Source of the DNA: Tolypothrix sp. NIES-4075
GTDB lineage: Bacteria > Cyanobacteriota > Cyanobacteriia > Cyanobacteriales > Nostocaceae
DNA: 64,000 nucleotides
Assembly (NCBI RefSeq): GCF_002218085.1
Contig: NZ_BDUC01000008.1
Location: forward strand, 1-64,000
Reading direction: 5' to 3'
Part shown: in pieces, positions 35,035 to 44,117 of the stretch
Layout of the letters: each line of letters starts with the position of its first letter
Numbering within the stretch: the first letter of the stretch is position 1
Translations under genes and position numbers: made by a program
Notes under the pieces: generated by a model
Told to the model about the DNA's origin: nothing
Database searches by the model: none
Seen by the model: the letters and a program-made list of their open reading frames with translations, nothing else

Positions 35035-35391
35035 TTATTAGTTAACGATGTACTTGTGGCTGCCCCAGATAAAATCAATTTTGTCAATTAGTAACATTAC
35101 TTTTCTTTTTTGAGAAAAACTACTAATACTCACAACTTTCTCACAATTTCTCTCTATTCTGGATTTAGAGATTCAGAGGTAGGCGTAAAAAGCAGACGTG
35201 TTGTGGTGTAAGTCTGACAAACTCTAGCTTTCAGTTTTTGATCCAAGTATTGCCTCAAAAGCTGACTGTGAGTTGAAGCATTAAATCTGAAGCGAAAATT
35301 ATTACGTATAGAATATTACCCATTTTTTGACAGTGTGAGGCGTGAAATCTCTGAACGAAACAGAAGTATCACACAATTGGAGTTTATAGTT

Positions 35392-35775
35392 ATGAAAACT
35401 GAACATAAAGTAGGAAGTAACTTGGCTCAAAAAATTGAGGAACTACCCGTACACGAAAAAGATTCCGAGAAAATGCTCGGTTCTGGCGAAAAGGTCTTTG
35501 GCTCTGGCAGCACTGCTTTTACTACTTTCTGGACTTGGCGAGGCAACGGCGTTGTCAAAGCGCTTCGTTTTAATCATTCGGGTATCAATGCTAACTCAAG
35601 AGTTTTTGTTTCCATCAGTGAGTTCTCCTCTGATGCTCAAATAAACAGGTTCATCGGCGATGCCAGAATGAGTGTTTACAATGTCGCTCCATTCAATGGA
35701 GGTTTCTTTGCATGGGTCGAAATTTCTTGGAATAATCCATTACCTGTTCGTTTCGACGTACTTGTTGACCCATAA
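35392..35775 (+). CDS. Small unknown protein, beta-rich
   Basis: A 127-residue protein of no family I recognise. The first 35 residues are charged and helical (KTEHKVGSNLAQKIEELPVH, EKDSEKML). A glycine/serine segment (GSGEKVFGSGSTAF) follows, and then about 80 residues that look like an all-beta sandwich (WTWRGNGVVKALRF, SRVFVSISEF, ARMSVYNVAPFNGGFFAWVEI, NPLPVRFDVLV). The ATG at 35392 follows a GGAG 14 bases upstream. The longer frame upstream is not convincing. No signal peptide is seen. The gene stands alone with long gaps on both sides. Confidence 0.65.
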   Translation: MKTEHKVGSNLAQKIEELPVHEKDSEKMLGSGEKVFGSGSTAFTTFWTWRGNGVVKALRFNHSGINANSRVFVSISEFSSDAQINRFIGDARMSVYNVAPFNGGFFAWVEISWNNPLPVRFDVLVDP

Positions 35776-36275
35776 TTTAATAATTTTTTGGGGATACGAT
35801 GCTCTGGTAAGTCATTCGTGACAGGTTATACCATTCCACAAATCTCGCTTATAAATCCTGTAGAGATGTAGCAATGCTATGTCTCTACAAAAACAAGCTA
35901 AATAACATCAGTCAACATGACGTGAAAAGTCAGAATTCAGCCAGCTAACGAAAGAAAATTGGCTTATTTTTCATTGCTGAGGCGAAAATAAATATTATTT
36001 ATCAAAATAAAAACTCAAACTTCAAATTATATTAGAACTTTTCCGTAAACCTCACCCCAGAGAGTGAATTTACTTAGTGAAGTCAAAATCGCACAAAACA
36101 ATAGTATCTTCTAATTAACGCTTAAAAACTAGATAAAAACTTCATTTCTGGAAAGTGTGTTTTTCCGCACAATATAAATCAAACCTTTGGCAGAGCCTTG
36201 ATCCCTAAATTCTTGGTTACGGTTTAAATAGGTAGGTGGCGGAGTACGTAGTATTTTTTTCACAGGAGGATTTGG
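35776..36275. other. 500-bp gap with one GTAGAGA palindrome
   Basis: The only structure is a palindrome at 35860-35888, GTAGAGATGTAGCA / TGCTATGTCTCTAC, with the same outer GTAGAGA/TCTCTAC ends as the GAGACGCGAT family. The remainder is AT-rich without coding pattern. The sequence AGGAGGA at 36265-36270 is the ribosome site of the next gene. Confidence 0.55.
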
Positions 36276-36962
36276 GTGGTGCATAATATCAATAAATTTC
36301 TTTCCCCTCGCAAATGGACAATTCCCCTCGCTGGCTTAGTCATAACTGCTGGAGTTGTTGGCGAACAGGTTAAACCAGTTTTGAGTAACCAAATAGAAAC
36401 AGTACAAACATCAACGCTGGTTACAAATTTGCAAGTTTCTAGAAACGCTTTGCAACAAAGACAAATCCAGGCTAACGCTAGTCTCGGAACAGGCAATGAC
36501 GATAAAGTTTCTTCACCTAGAACTACCGCACTACTTAGCGAACCTCAAAAAGTGAGAAAAAACGCTGGAGTTCCTGCCGCGAAGTTTCCCAAAGAAGATG
36601 GCGTTTATCTCTACGGTCAGTCGCCACAACCAAACCAGCTTGGACAAGGATATATTGTATTTGAGAAGCGCAAAAATCAGGTGATGGGTGCATTGTATAT
36701 GCCCAGTTCTGAGTTTAGTTGTTTTCAAGGCAATGTTGACTCAACAGGAGAATTGGCGATGACGGTGACTGCGCCTGGTGAAGGTGGTTTAGAAGAGGTA
36801 GCTACGGCAAATACAATACCGAAACTAGATGCAGATCAGCCAATGACTTATGCCTACTCAGTGGCACTACAAGACTATCATAAATTAAATACTGTCAGTG
36901 ATAACGATCGCCGAATTTTGCAGATGTGCAATCAAGTTTCAGATGGTAGCTACCGAAAGTGA
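36276..36962 (+). CDS. Unknown secreted or membrane-anchored cyanobacterial protein
   Basis: A 228-residue protein starting at a GTG (36276 or 36279). The strong ribosome site CAGGAGGA fixes the start, with the second GTG giving the better spacing. Residues 8-32 (PRKWTIPLAGLVITAGVVGEQV) form a signal-anchor. A low-complexity linker (about 40-95) leads to a conserved-looking C-terminal domain with DGVYLYGQSPQPNQLGQGYI, VMGALYMPSSEFSCFQG and a Cys near the end (ILQMCNQVSDGSY). The two Cys could form a disulphide outside the cytoplasm. I know similar proteins only as uncharacterised cyanobacterial ones. Confidence 0.7.
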   Translation: MVHNINKFLSPRKWTIPLAGLVITAGVVGEQVKPVLSNQIETVQTSTLVTNLQVSRNALQQRQIQANASLGTGNDDKVSSPRTTALLSEPQKVRKNAGVPAAKFPKEDGVYLYGQSPQPNQLGQGYIVFEKRKNQVMGALYMPSSEFSCFQGNVDSTGELAMTVTAPGEGGLEEVATANTIPKLDADQPMTYAYSVALQDYHKLNTVSDNDRRILQMCNQVSDGSYRK

Positions 36963-37035
36963 GTAAAATAATCGCTCTTTTGATGAACGATAAATAACGA
37001 GTTTTGGCATCATCTATCGTTCATCATTGAAGGAA

Positions 37036-37713
37036 TTAAAACTCAATTCCCGCTTGCGCTTTTACGCCTTGATCGCGAAAAGGATGCTTAACTAAAGTCA
37101 TTTCTGTGACTAAATCGGCTCGCTCAATTAAAGCCGCTGGTGCGCCTCTACCTGTGAGAATAACGTGCTTATCGAGTGGTTTTTGCTGCAAACCTCTTAA
37201 AACTTCCTCAACTTGTAAATAACCCATTTTCAGAGCGATATTAATTTCATCTAACAGCACCAGCTTGAAGTCTGGATTGCAAATGTATTCTAATGATTTT
37301 TGCCAAGCGTCGTAAGCTTTATCGAGGTCGCGATCGCGGTCTTGAGTTTCCCAGGTAAAGCCTTCGCCCATAGCATGAAATTCTAACTGGTCTTGCCACA
37401 TACTGAAAACGTTTTTTTCTGAAGGTTCCCAGGCACCTTTGATAAATTGGACGATCGCTACTTTATATCCATGACCAAGCGATCGTAACACCATCCCCAA
37501 CGCCGCAGTAGTTTTTCCCTTACCGTTGCCGGTATTAATAATAACTAACCCTTTTTCCGGGACAGCATTTGCGATTCGTTGATCTTGGACTTCCTTACGG
37601 CGCTGCATCTTTTTACGATACTGCTCATCCGTTAAAGAAGAAGTTATTACTTCATCGATTAAGCGATCAATTTCTGGATCTGAGTTAAATTCTGTTGTGG
37701 TATCGGGTTTCAT
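37036..37713 (-). CDS. cobO: Cob(I)yrinic acid a,c-diamide adenosyltransferase
   Basis: A 225-residue P-loop enzyme of the CobA/CobO/BtuR family, which attaches the 5'-deoxyadenosyl group to reduced corrinoids in cobalamin synthesis. It has GLVIINTGNGKGKTTAALGM, VAIVQFIKGAWEPSE, VLLDEINIALKMGYL and VILTGRGAPAALIERADLV, all canonical. An N-terminal charged extension of about 50 residues precedes the P-loop. The ATG at 37713 is preferred to an adjacent TTG. No other cob genes and no cobalamin riboswitch were seen nearby. GGGGGAGT repeats lie just upstream (37741-37770). Confidence 0.93.
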   Translation of the reverse strand: MKPDTTTEFNSDPEIDRLIDEVITSSLTDEQYRKKMQRRKEVQDQRIANAVPEKGLVIINTGNGKGKTTAALGMVLRSLGHGYKVAIVQFIKGAWEPSEKNVFSMWQDQLEFHAMGEGFTWETQDRDRDLDKAYDAWQKSLEYICNPDFKLVLLDEINIALKMGYLQVEEVLRGLQQKPLDKHVILTGRGAPAALIERADLVTEMTLVKHPFRDQGVKAQAGIEF

Positions 37714-37908
37714 CAATCTCTGTAAATTACTCTCAACAATAAGGGGGAGTGGGGGAGTGGGGGAGTGAGGACACTTGGATTGGGGAAGAAAATTATTCTT
37801 TATTCCTCACCTTTAATCCCTAATCCCTAGTCCATAATCTTCAATCACTTATAAAATGAACCAAAATTTGGTTGTTTATACCATTTTAATTAAATCGCAT
37901 TATTGGAT

Positions 37909-38258
37909 ATGTCCAGGGAGATTACCCGGAAAAATGTTGATACAGCGTTAGCTTTCTTACCATTATTTTTTAGTAAGCAAGCAAACTTATATAATATACA
38001 AACTGAATCCTTAACTTTAGACCCTTATTGCTATTTTAAAGAATTTGATAAATTTATTAAAGCATTTTACGAAGAAAATTTTGTCATTTCCTTTGATTGG
38101 ACAACTTGGCACAATGAAGCTCAACGTTTCATCCAACATCCAGAATTGTTAAATTCTGCTGACATTTGTACCTTACAAAAATTATTGACAACGGATGTCC
38201 GCAGCTAGTGCGCTTTTGTAGCGGTCATTTGCAAGCAATTCGTGCGGCTATGATTTGA
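37909..38258 (+). pseudogene. DUF6508-like gene with C-terminal frameshift
   Basis: The first frame gives about 99 residues: ALAFLPLFF, FDKFIKAFYEENFVISFDW, TWHNEAQRFIQHPELL, SADICTLQKLLTTDVR. This is the arrangement of DUF6508. Members normally continue with a RFCxGHL block. Here the frame stops (VRS-stop), but a -1 shift a few codons earlier gives LVRFCSGHLQAIRAAMI and a stop at 38256-38258. The lesion lies near 38200. The protein may therefore be truncated by about 18 residues. The function of the domain is unknown. It is 22 bp upstream of the macrodomain gene. Confidence 0.6.
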
Positions 38259-38279
38259 GAAAACAGCAAACCAGGGATA

Positions 38280-38798
38280 ATGACGCAAATAGAAGTGGTT
38301 CAAGGTGATATTACTCAGTTGAAAGTTGATGCGATCGTCAATGCAGCGAATAGTTCTTTACTGGGTGGTGGTGGTGTCGATGGGGCAATTCATCGCGCTG
38401 CCGGACGAGAACTGTTAGAAGAATGTCGTAAACTTAGAGGCTGTGAAACTGGCGAAGCTAAAATCACAAAAGGTTATAACCTCCCGGCAAAATGGGTAAT
38501 TCACACCGTTGGTCCAGTGTGGTCAGGGGGAAATTATGGCGAGGATGAGTTATTAGCCAGTTGTTACCGTCAGAGTTTAGCTCTAGCAGAAGAATATAAG
38601 ATTTCAGCGATCGCATTCCCGGCAATTAGTACAGGTGTTTATCGATTTCCCATAGAACGTGCGAGTAAAATTGCTGTGAGTGAAGTTAACAAGTTTTTAG
38701 AGAGCGATCGCTTCATAAAACGAGTGATTTTCGTATGTTTTGGACAAACTGCTTACGATTTGTACTTAAAGGCGATGCAAGAAATTACTCAAAGCTAG
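38280..38798 (+). CDS. Macrodomain protein, O-acetyl-ADP-ribose deacetylase type
   Basis: A 172-residue single macrodomain. Binding motifs are VDAIVNAANSSLLGGGGVDG (with the Asn pair and the G-rich loop), AIHRAAGRELLEECRKL, ITKGYNLPAKWVIHTVGP and FPAISTGVYRFP. This matches the MacroD/YmdB class, which removes acetyl or ADP-ribosyl groups from ADP-ribose derivatives. It is followed 42 bp later by a deoxyhypusine-synthase-like gene that should use NAD, so a shared NAD-linked role is possible but unproven. Confidence 0.9.
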   Translation: MTQIEVVQGDITQLKVDAIVNAANSSLLGGGGVDGAIHRAAGRELLEECRKLRGCETGEAKITKGYNLPAKWVIHTVGPVWSGGNYGEDELLASCYRQSLALAEEYKISAIAFPAISTGVYRFPIERASKIAVSEVNKFLESDRFIKRVIFVCFGQTAYDLYLKAMQEITQS

Positions 38799-38840
38799 TT
38801 AACATTACATGGGAGCGTGTTTACTCTGCGGGAGTGCAAA

Positions 38841-40028
38841 ATGTCAAAACAGCTGGGTCAAAAAATCTCACCCACACCGATGTCAACCAATATCAGCGTG
38901 GTTGATTTGATTGATAATTACTTCACGGCTTATAACTCGGCTCGTTTGCGGGAAATCTGCCAACTACTGAGTAAAGAAGTCTTAACCGAAGGTGTAACGG
39001 TGGGAGTTAGCCTTTCCGGTGCGATGACACCAGCAGGATTCGGAGTTTCTGCCCTAGCACCTTTAATTCGCAACGGCTTCATTGACTGGATGATTAGTAC
39101 TGGTGCGAATCTTTACCACGATATGCATTATGGATTGGGTTTTGAACTGTTTGCAGGTAATCCATTTTTAGATGATGTGAAACTGCGTCAAGAAAGTACC
39201 ATCCGGATTTATGACATTATTTTTGGCTACGATGTGCTGCTAGAAACTGATGCTTTTATCCGCAAGATTCTTCAAGCAGAACCGTTTCAGAAACGCATGG
39301 GAACGGCTGAATTTCATTATTTGCTAGGTAAATATGTCCGAGAAGTCGAAAAGCAATTAGGAGTGGAGCATTCGTGTTTGCTAGCGACAGCTTATGAATG
39401 TGGCGTGCCGATTTATACGTCTTCTCCAGGTGATAGTTCAATTGGGATGAACGTGGCAGCTTTAGCGTTAGAAGGTTCCAAATTGATTTTAGATCCGTCA
39501 ATTGACGTGAATGAGACAGCAGCGATCGCCTACACTGCACGCGAATCAAACAGCGAATCTGAAGGCAAAAGTGCTGCGGTAATTATCGGTGGTGGCAGTC
39601 CCAAAAACTTTTTGTTACAAACACAGCCGCAAATTCACGAAGTATTGGGACTAGAAGAACGAGGACACGATTACTTTATACAGTTTACCGATGCGCGTCC
39701 AGATACTGGCGGTTTATCTGGGGCTACTCCCTCGGAAGCAGTCAGCTGGGGTAAAATTGACCCAGAAGAATTACCCAGCACGGTTGTTTGTTACACCGAT
39801 AGCACGATCGCTTTACCACTGGTAACAGCATACGTGATGAACCAGTGCCAGCCTCGCCCTCTGAAGCGAATATACGACAGACGCGAAGAAATAACCGACA
39901 AACTGCGTCAAGACTATCTTGCAGCCAAAACTCAACCAGTAGATAAAATCCCCGCTGCTGTGGCTGATAGCGCTTCTGGTGAAGCTGCTACTTATCCCTG
40001 TGGTAGGTTGATTCCGAATACTCCCTAA
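38841..40028 (+). CDS. Deoxyhypusine synthase-like protein
   Basis: A 395-residue protein of the DHS family. NAD-site and catalytic regions are seen: TVGVSLSGAMTPAGFG, CEVG-like TAYECGVPIYTSSPGDSSIGMN and VIIGGGSPKNF. The C-terminal ARPDTGGLSGATPSEAVSWGKI carries the lysine (WGKI) that forms the butylimine intermediate in eukaryotic DHS. Where the human enzyme has KHH the sequence reads KNF. Bacteria lack the eIF5A substrate, and bacterial DHS-like proteins have been linked to polyamine chemistry such as homospermidine synthesis. The start at 38841 follows CGGGAG. The exact reaction is not determined. Confidence 0.85.
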   Translation: MSKQLGQKISPTPMSTNISVVDLIDNYFTAYNSARLREICQLLSKEVLTEGVTVGVSLSGAMTPAGFGVSALAPLIRNGFIDWMISTGANLYHDMHYGLGFELFAGNPFLDDVKLRQESTIRIYDIIFGYDVLLETDAFIRKILQAEPFQKRMGTAEFHYLLGKYVREVEKQLGVEHSCLLATAYECGVPIYTSSPGDSSIGMNVAALALEGSKLILDPSIDVNETAAIAYTARESNSESEGKSAAVIIGGGSPKNFLLQTQPQIHEVLGLEERGHDYFIQFTDARPDTGGLSGATPSEAVSWGKIDPEELPSTVVCYTDSTIALPLVTAYVMNQCQPRPLKRIYDRREEITDKLRQDYLAAKTQPVDKIPAAVADSASGEAATYPCGRLIPNTP

Positions 40029-40029
40029 G

Positions 40030-40205
40030 TAAATTGGTAATAGGTAATAGGTAATTGGTAATTGGGAACGCAGTGCTGGACTCACCATTCCCAATTACCC
40101 ATTACCCATTCTCCATTACCCATTCTCCCAGCGGGAGAGCCAGTCCCCCATCGATCGCTCTAAACCGCGCCCGTCGGGGGCTGGACTCACCATTACCCAT
40201 TCCCC
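40030..40205. repeat. GGTAATAGG / CCCATTACC heptamer repeats
   Basis: Complementary series of GGTAAT and ATTACC words lie between the convergent DHS-like and cyclase genes. Inside is a copy of a CCCGTCGGGGG-type insert (about 40125-40185) flanked by CTGGACTCACCATT on both sides. The end of the cyclase frame runs into this repeat. Confidence 0.6.
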
Positions 40206-42559
40206 ATTACCTTCCTCCCAATCAACAAATAAGTTGTCATCCCTTTACCTTTAACTTCGATTTCACCGCGCTTTTCAAACAAAAATTCATCACGCAAGTG
40301 TTGATAAGTGGTTTCTGATACTTGAATTTTGTTGGTAAAACCTTGGGATTCCATGCGGCTGGCGATGTTTACGGTGTCTTCCCAGTCGGAAGTCAAGTTT
40401 TTGATACCGATTGGTGCGGGAACTGCGGAGCCGCTATGGATGCCGATACGAATGGAGAAGTTTTGCTGATTTTTAGCATTAAATTGAGCGATCGCACTTT
40501 GCATATCGAGTGCCATTAGCGCGATCGCACTAGCATGATCTGCGCGATGTCGGGGTAAACCACCAACTACCATATAACCATCGTCAATGGTTTTGATTTT
40601 CTCTAAATTATATTGGTCGCTGAGGCGATCGAAAGAAGAAAAAATTTGGTTGAGTAACTTTACCAGTTGAATCGCACTTACAGAAGAAGCAATTTCTGTC
40701 AAGCCAACGATATCTGCAAATAAAACTGTTATATCAGCAAAGTCTTCGGCAATTGTGCCTGGTTGTTTGAGACGGTTAGCTATTGCTTCTGGCAAAATAT
40801 TCAGCAACAAACCTTCAGTTTGTTTCTGTTGATGATGCAGTGCTTGTTCTGCTTCTAGTCGCTGGGTGATATTACGAAAAATGCCGCGAGTTGCAACTGG
40901 TTTTCCTCTCACCAATTTACAATTTATGTTTCCTTCTACAAAGATTTTTTGACCGTATTTAGTAACGAATGTAGCTGGAAATTGCTCTATTTTTTCTCCT
41001 GACAGGACACGATAAAACATTTGCCGACAAGAAGATTGAAAATCCGGATGTATAATGTCAAATACATTCATTTGAGTAACTTCAGCTTCGCTATATCCGA
41101 GAGTTTCTCGCCACGCACGATTGACATACTCAAAACGACCATAAGCATTAACAGACTGAATCAAGTCGTTAGCGTTTTCAAATAAATCTCGATATCTTTC
41201 TTCACTTTCTAAAAGAAGCTCACTTGCTTGTTTGTGTTTCAAAAAATGAATAATTTGGCTACTAATAGATCCCATCATTTGTAGTAAGTCTACATCTTTT
41301 GGTTGCACTTCTCGACTGAAGAAAACCATCACGCCTAAAACTTCGTTGTCATCCATAATCGGGAAACCAAATGCGGCGTGCAATGTTGTGGCAACAGCTT
41401 TTTGCGTTCGCGAAAAGTCAGAACTATGCACAATGTCCCTAGTCCAAAGGGGGGAACGTCTTGCCCAAATTCGACCCGGAAAACCATCACCAAGGGTATA
41501 TGTAGTTTGCCATGCGATCGCTTTAAATTCTCGAACACTGATTGTTCGACTCGACCACATTTCCACACATCTGAGTATAGGATTTATTTTATCTTTTTTT
41601 TCTCTAGACGCTGATGTGGTTAAATATTCATTTGCTGTCCAAAGTTGCCCTAAATCCCATCCCAAATTTTCACAAATTGCCTGCAAAATTTTCGATATTG
41701 CCTGCTTGACGCTTTGAGATTCTGATAAAATGCGGGTTATGGCATACTGTACTGCATGACGCTGTTGTCTACGCTCTCTAGCAGTAATATCCCGACCAAT
41801 ATAAACAATATCTTCTAAGCCATCTATTTTTTTTTGAATAACTGAACAAGAAAACGCAATTAACAGCTTTTCTCGTTTTTTAGTTCTACAAACTAATTCT
41901 ATATTTTGAAAATATTTATGATATAATGAATGCTGCGTAATCGCTTTTTGTAGTAAAAAATTATCCTCAATTATTAGAGATATGGGCTGATTTATTAGTT
42001 CTTGTTCGCTAAATCCAAATAATTTTTGTGCGGCTCGATTTACTTTTTTTATTTTTCCGCAGTTAGTTGTCACTAAAAAGGCATCTGCCATTGAAGTGAT
42101 AACTTGATCCATGTAATTTTTGTAAGTGACTAACGTATGTAATAATAAATTAGATTCATTAACTTTCTGTTTGTGGTTTTGTTGAAAAAATATTTTTTCG
42201 GTAATATCTTCAAGCAAAATAACTAATCTATTATCAGATTCGTTTTCACCTGCTTCGCTAAGAATATATATATTGATATATATATCTGATTTATCTTCAG
42301 AAAAGCGTTTAATACTTTCTAATTCAAATAGTTCCTGTTTTCCTTGTAAGATAGAGATGAGAATATCTTCAATCCCAATAAATTCCGGAAAACTTAGCCG
42401 GACATCTTTTCCTAGCATCACCTCTTCAGGGCGATGGGCAAATCGTTGAACTTGCTCGGATGTATCTATAATGCAGAAGTTCTCATTAAGTTCCAAACGT
42501 TCAAATTTGCGTAAAGACAAAGCTTTGTTAAATATTCGATCTAGTACCTGGTATTTCAT
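40193..42559 (-). CDS. Multi-PAS/GAF class III adenylate/guanylate cyclase
   Basis: A 788-residue cytoplasmic sensor-cyclase. Approximate order: divergent PAS 1-110, PAS 150-265 (MADAFLVTTNCGKIKKVNRAA), GAF 275-450, PAS 455-580 (ANDLIQSVNAYGRFEYVNRAW) and cyclase 600-780. The cyclase has ITVLFADIVGLTE with metal Asp, EKIKTIDDGYMVVGG with the second Asp, and DTVNIASRMES with the Asn/Arg pair. The usual IGDxY reads IDDGY, a small departure. Lys in EKIKT and Asp before W in the dimer loop favour ATP. It would produce cAMP in response to a ligand, redox or light signal. The C-terminus runs into repeat DNA (LIGRKVMGNG). Confidence 0.9.
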   Translation of the reverse strand: MKYQVLDRIFNKALSLRKFERLELNENFCIIDTSEQVQRFAHRPEEVMLGKDVRLSFPEFIGIEDILISILQGKQELFELESIKRFSEDKSDIYINIYILSEAGENESDNRLVILLEDITEKIFFQQNHKQKVNESNLLLHTLVTYKNYMDQVITSMADAFLVTTNCGKIKKVNRAAQKLFGFSEQELINQPISLIIEDNFLLQKAITQHSLYHKYFQNIELVCRTKKREKLLIAFSCSVIQKKIDGLEDIVYIGRDITARERRQQRHAVQYAITRILSESQSVKQAISKILQAICENLGWDLGQLWTANEYLTTSASREKKDKINPILRCVEMWSSRTISVREFKAIAWQTTYTLGDGFPGRIWARRSPLWTRDIVHSSDFSRTQKAVATTLHAAFGFPIMDDNEVLGVMVFFSREVQPKDVDLLQMMGSISSQIIHFLKHKQASELLLESEERYRDLFENANDLIQSVNAYGRFEYVNRAWRETLGYSEAEVTQMNVFDIIHPDFQSSCRQMFYRVLSGEKIEQFPATFVTKYGQKIFVEGNINCKLVRGKPVATRGIFRNITQRLEAEQALHHQQKQTEGLLLNILPEAIANRLKQPGTIAEDFADITVLFADIVGLTEIASSVSAIQLVKLLNQIFSSFDRLSDQYNLEKIKTIDDGYMVVGGLPRHRADHASAIALMALDMQSAIAQFNAKNQQNFSIRIGIHSGSAVPAPIGIKNLTSDWEDTVNIASRMESQGFTNKIQVSETTYQHLRDEFLFEKRGEIEVKGKGMTTYLLIGRKVMGNG

Positions 42560-43020
42560 TGTGGTGTGGGAATAGTTATTGAGGCATCATGAGAGGGGCA
42601 CAGCAAATCAACAGACACTTGAGATGATTAACTCCGTGCCTTCACACTCCACAATGCCACTTGCTTTAACTGAGGTTCCTTTGGAAGTTCTGATGTCTTA
42701 GACATCCATCGTCCTTCCCATGAGGAAACTTGCACCCGTGCTGGCTCCTCAGCACCCAAAATTCAGCACCACTGATGATTCTATAAGCTAGTTTTCCAAA
42801 AATTTGGTCAATACACAAGCCCATCAAGGTAGAAGTTGTTCTTAGAGTACTCATAGTAACTGTGTGTGAGTAAAATCAGCTTGCCTTTAATGCACCTGCA
42901 AGCCTGAGGATAAAGGCTTGCATTCCGGTGAGTTAGGATATTGATTCTACATACAGGCGATCGCATCCTTATTTTATTGACGTTGTATACGAGCATTTAA
43001 CTTTTTAGTCTTATTTTATA
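42560..43020. other. Non-coding stretch rich in hairpins
   Basis: No convincing gene. On the minus strand four hairpins follow one another: GCCTTTA/TAAAGGC (42883-42917), GTGCTG/CAGCAC (42738-42755), GATGTC/GACATC (42692-42706) and TTCC/GGAA (42676-42686). It lies upstream of the cyclase start, so it could be a structured leader, a separate small RNA or the non-coding end of an old mobile element. Confidence 0.4.
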
Positions 43021-43200
43021 CTAATAGTTGAGTTCGGCGATCGCGTCTTCAATCTTGGGACTATTAACTATATCAAAACGTATTTTTTCCTTAGGATCAA
43101 TACGTTTTTCCTCTGCCAAGAGTTTAGGGTCAACGTCTTTACGGATACCCGCTTGGGCTATAGTGGTAGCTTTTAGTACAAGCGAAAGCAGCCAAGCTTG
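43021..43200 (-). pseudogene. Fragment of an unidentified gene
   Basis: The frame ends ...ATTIAQAGIRKDVDPKLL, AEEKRIDPKEKIRFDIVNSP, KIEDAIAELNY-stop. Codon choice and the charged helical pattern look coding, including a HIP1-type site in frame. The part beyond about 43200 overlaps the next gene on the other strand and is not coding. No start is visible. I do not recognise the family and treat it as a 3' remnant. Confidence 0.4.
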
Positions 43201-43260
43201 GATACTAAAGCTTTTGGTGAGGTGCGTTAGCGATAAGATATTTATAAATTGAGTTCTACC

Positions 43261-43731
43261 ATGCTTCCTAGCACTACTTCCAGTCCTACCCTTGTTGCCG
43301 GAAATCTGCGCCGCGTACATCATATTGCCTTAAATGTGCATGATATGCAAGCTTCCCGCCACTTTTACAGCACAATTTTGGGTTTGCATGAACTTACAGG
43401 GGAAGAAGTTCCCAAAACCTTAGTTGAGTTGGTAGCACAAGGTAAAGTTGCCAACTTCGTCACTCCAGATGGGACAATCCTCGATTTATTTTGGGAACCG
43501 GATTTATCACCACCCGATCCAAATCCTCTTCAGACGTTCACTAGAGCATATCATTTGGCGTTTGACATTGAGCCGCAATTATTTGAGCAAGCGGTGACAG
43601 TACTAAGAGAAAATAAAATAGCGATCGCACACGGTCCAGTCACCCGTCCCACAGGTAGAGGCGTGTATTTTTACGACCCCGATGGCTTTATGATTGAAAT
43701 TCGTTGCGATCCGGATGATGTAAATAGGTAA
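43261..43731 (+). CDS. VOC-family (glyoxalase/bleomycin-resistance fold) protein
   Basis: A 156-residue protein with the paired beta-alpha-beta-beta-beta modules of the VOC fold. [29 protein letters not shown] forms the first module and [21 protein letters not shown] with [19 protein letters not shown] the second. Metal ligands are probably His 18, His near 98 and Glu near 147. The ATG at 43261 is chosen over a TTG four codons upstream. Substrate unknown. It is a different subgroup from the YaeR-like protein at 7942-8328. Confidence 0.82.
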
Positions 43732-43763
43732 TGGGTAGTGGGTAATGGGGAATGGAAAAAACA

Positions 43764-43828
43764 ATTCCCAATTCCCAATTCCCAATTCCCAATTCCCAAT
43801 TCCCAATTCCCAATTCCCAATTCCCAAA
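43764..43828. repeat. Tandem CAATTCC heptamer array
   Basis: About nine perfect copies of the 7-bp word CCCAATT run up to the ATG of the next gene. A reading frame passes through them but is not taken as the protein start. It is a textbook STRR of heterocystous cyanobacteria. Confidence 0.85.
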
Positions 43829-43829
43829 T

Positions 43830-44117
43830 ATGCAAATATTTCAAGTTATCGAAGAAGCATTAATCACAAGACCAGCAATTCCACATAATCCATATAAGGA
43901 GTCATTGAAAAACTGGGCAAAGTATTGCCTGCAAGACAGAGGATTCAAAGTAGTATATGCTCAAAATGCCGACTTTGCTATTGAACCCAAAAACGGTGAA
44001 AAGCTTTATTTTAAAGTGACAAATAATGCGGCTGATGTGAATGATTCTTGTAATTGGATAGTTTGGGATAGTGCAGCAAAAAGCGCCAGGGTTATTCCAC
44101 TTTCTACATCAAAATAG
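43830..44117 (+). CDS. Small unknown protein
   Basis: A 95-residue protein: [80 protein letters not shown]. The alpha-beta pattern with [14 protein letters not shown] recalls small restriction-endonuclease-like folds, but I cannot name a family and a catalytic set is not evident. Its ATG follows the heptamer array directly, so there is no normal ribosome site. Translation, if any, depends on upstream context. Confidence 0.6.

Noticed and set aside
37714..37900. Cobalamin riboswitch upstream of cobO
   Set aside because: Only GGGGGAGT repeats are seen; no B12-box-like sequence could be identified.
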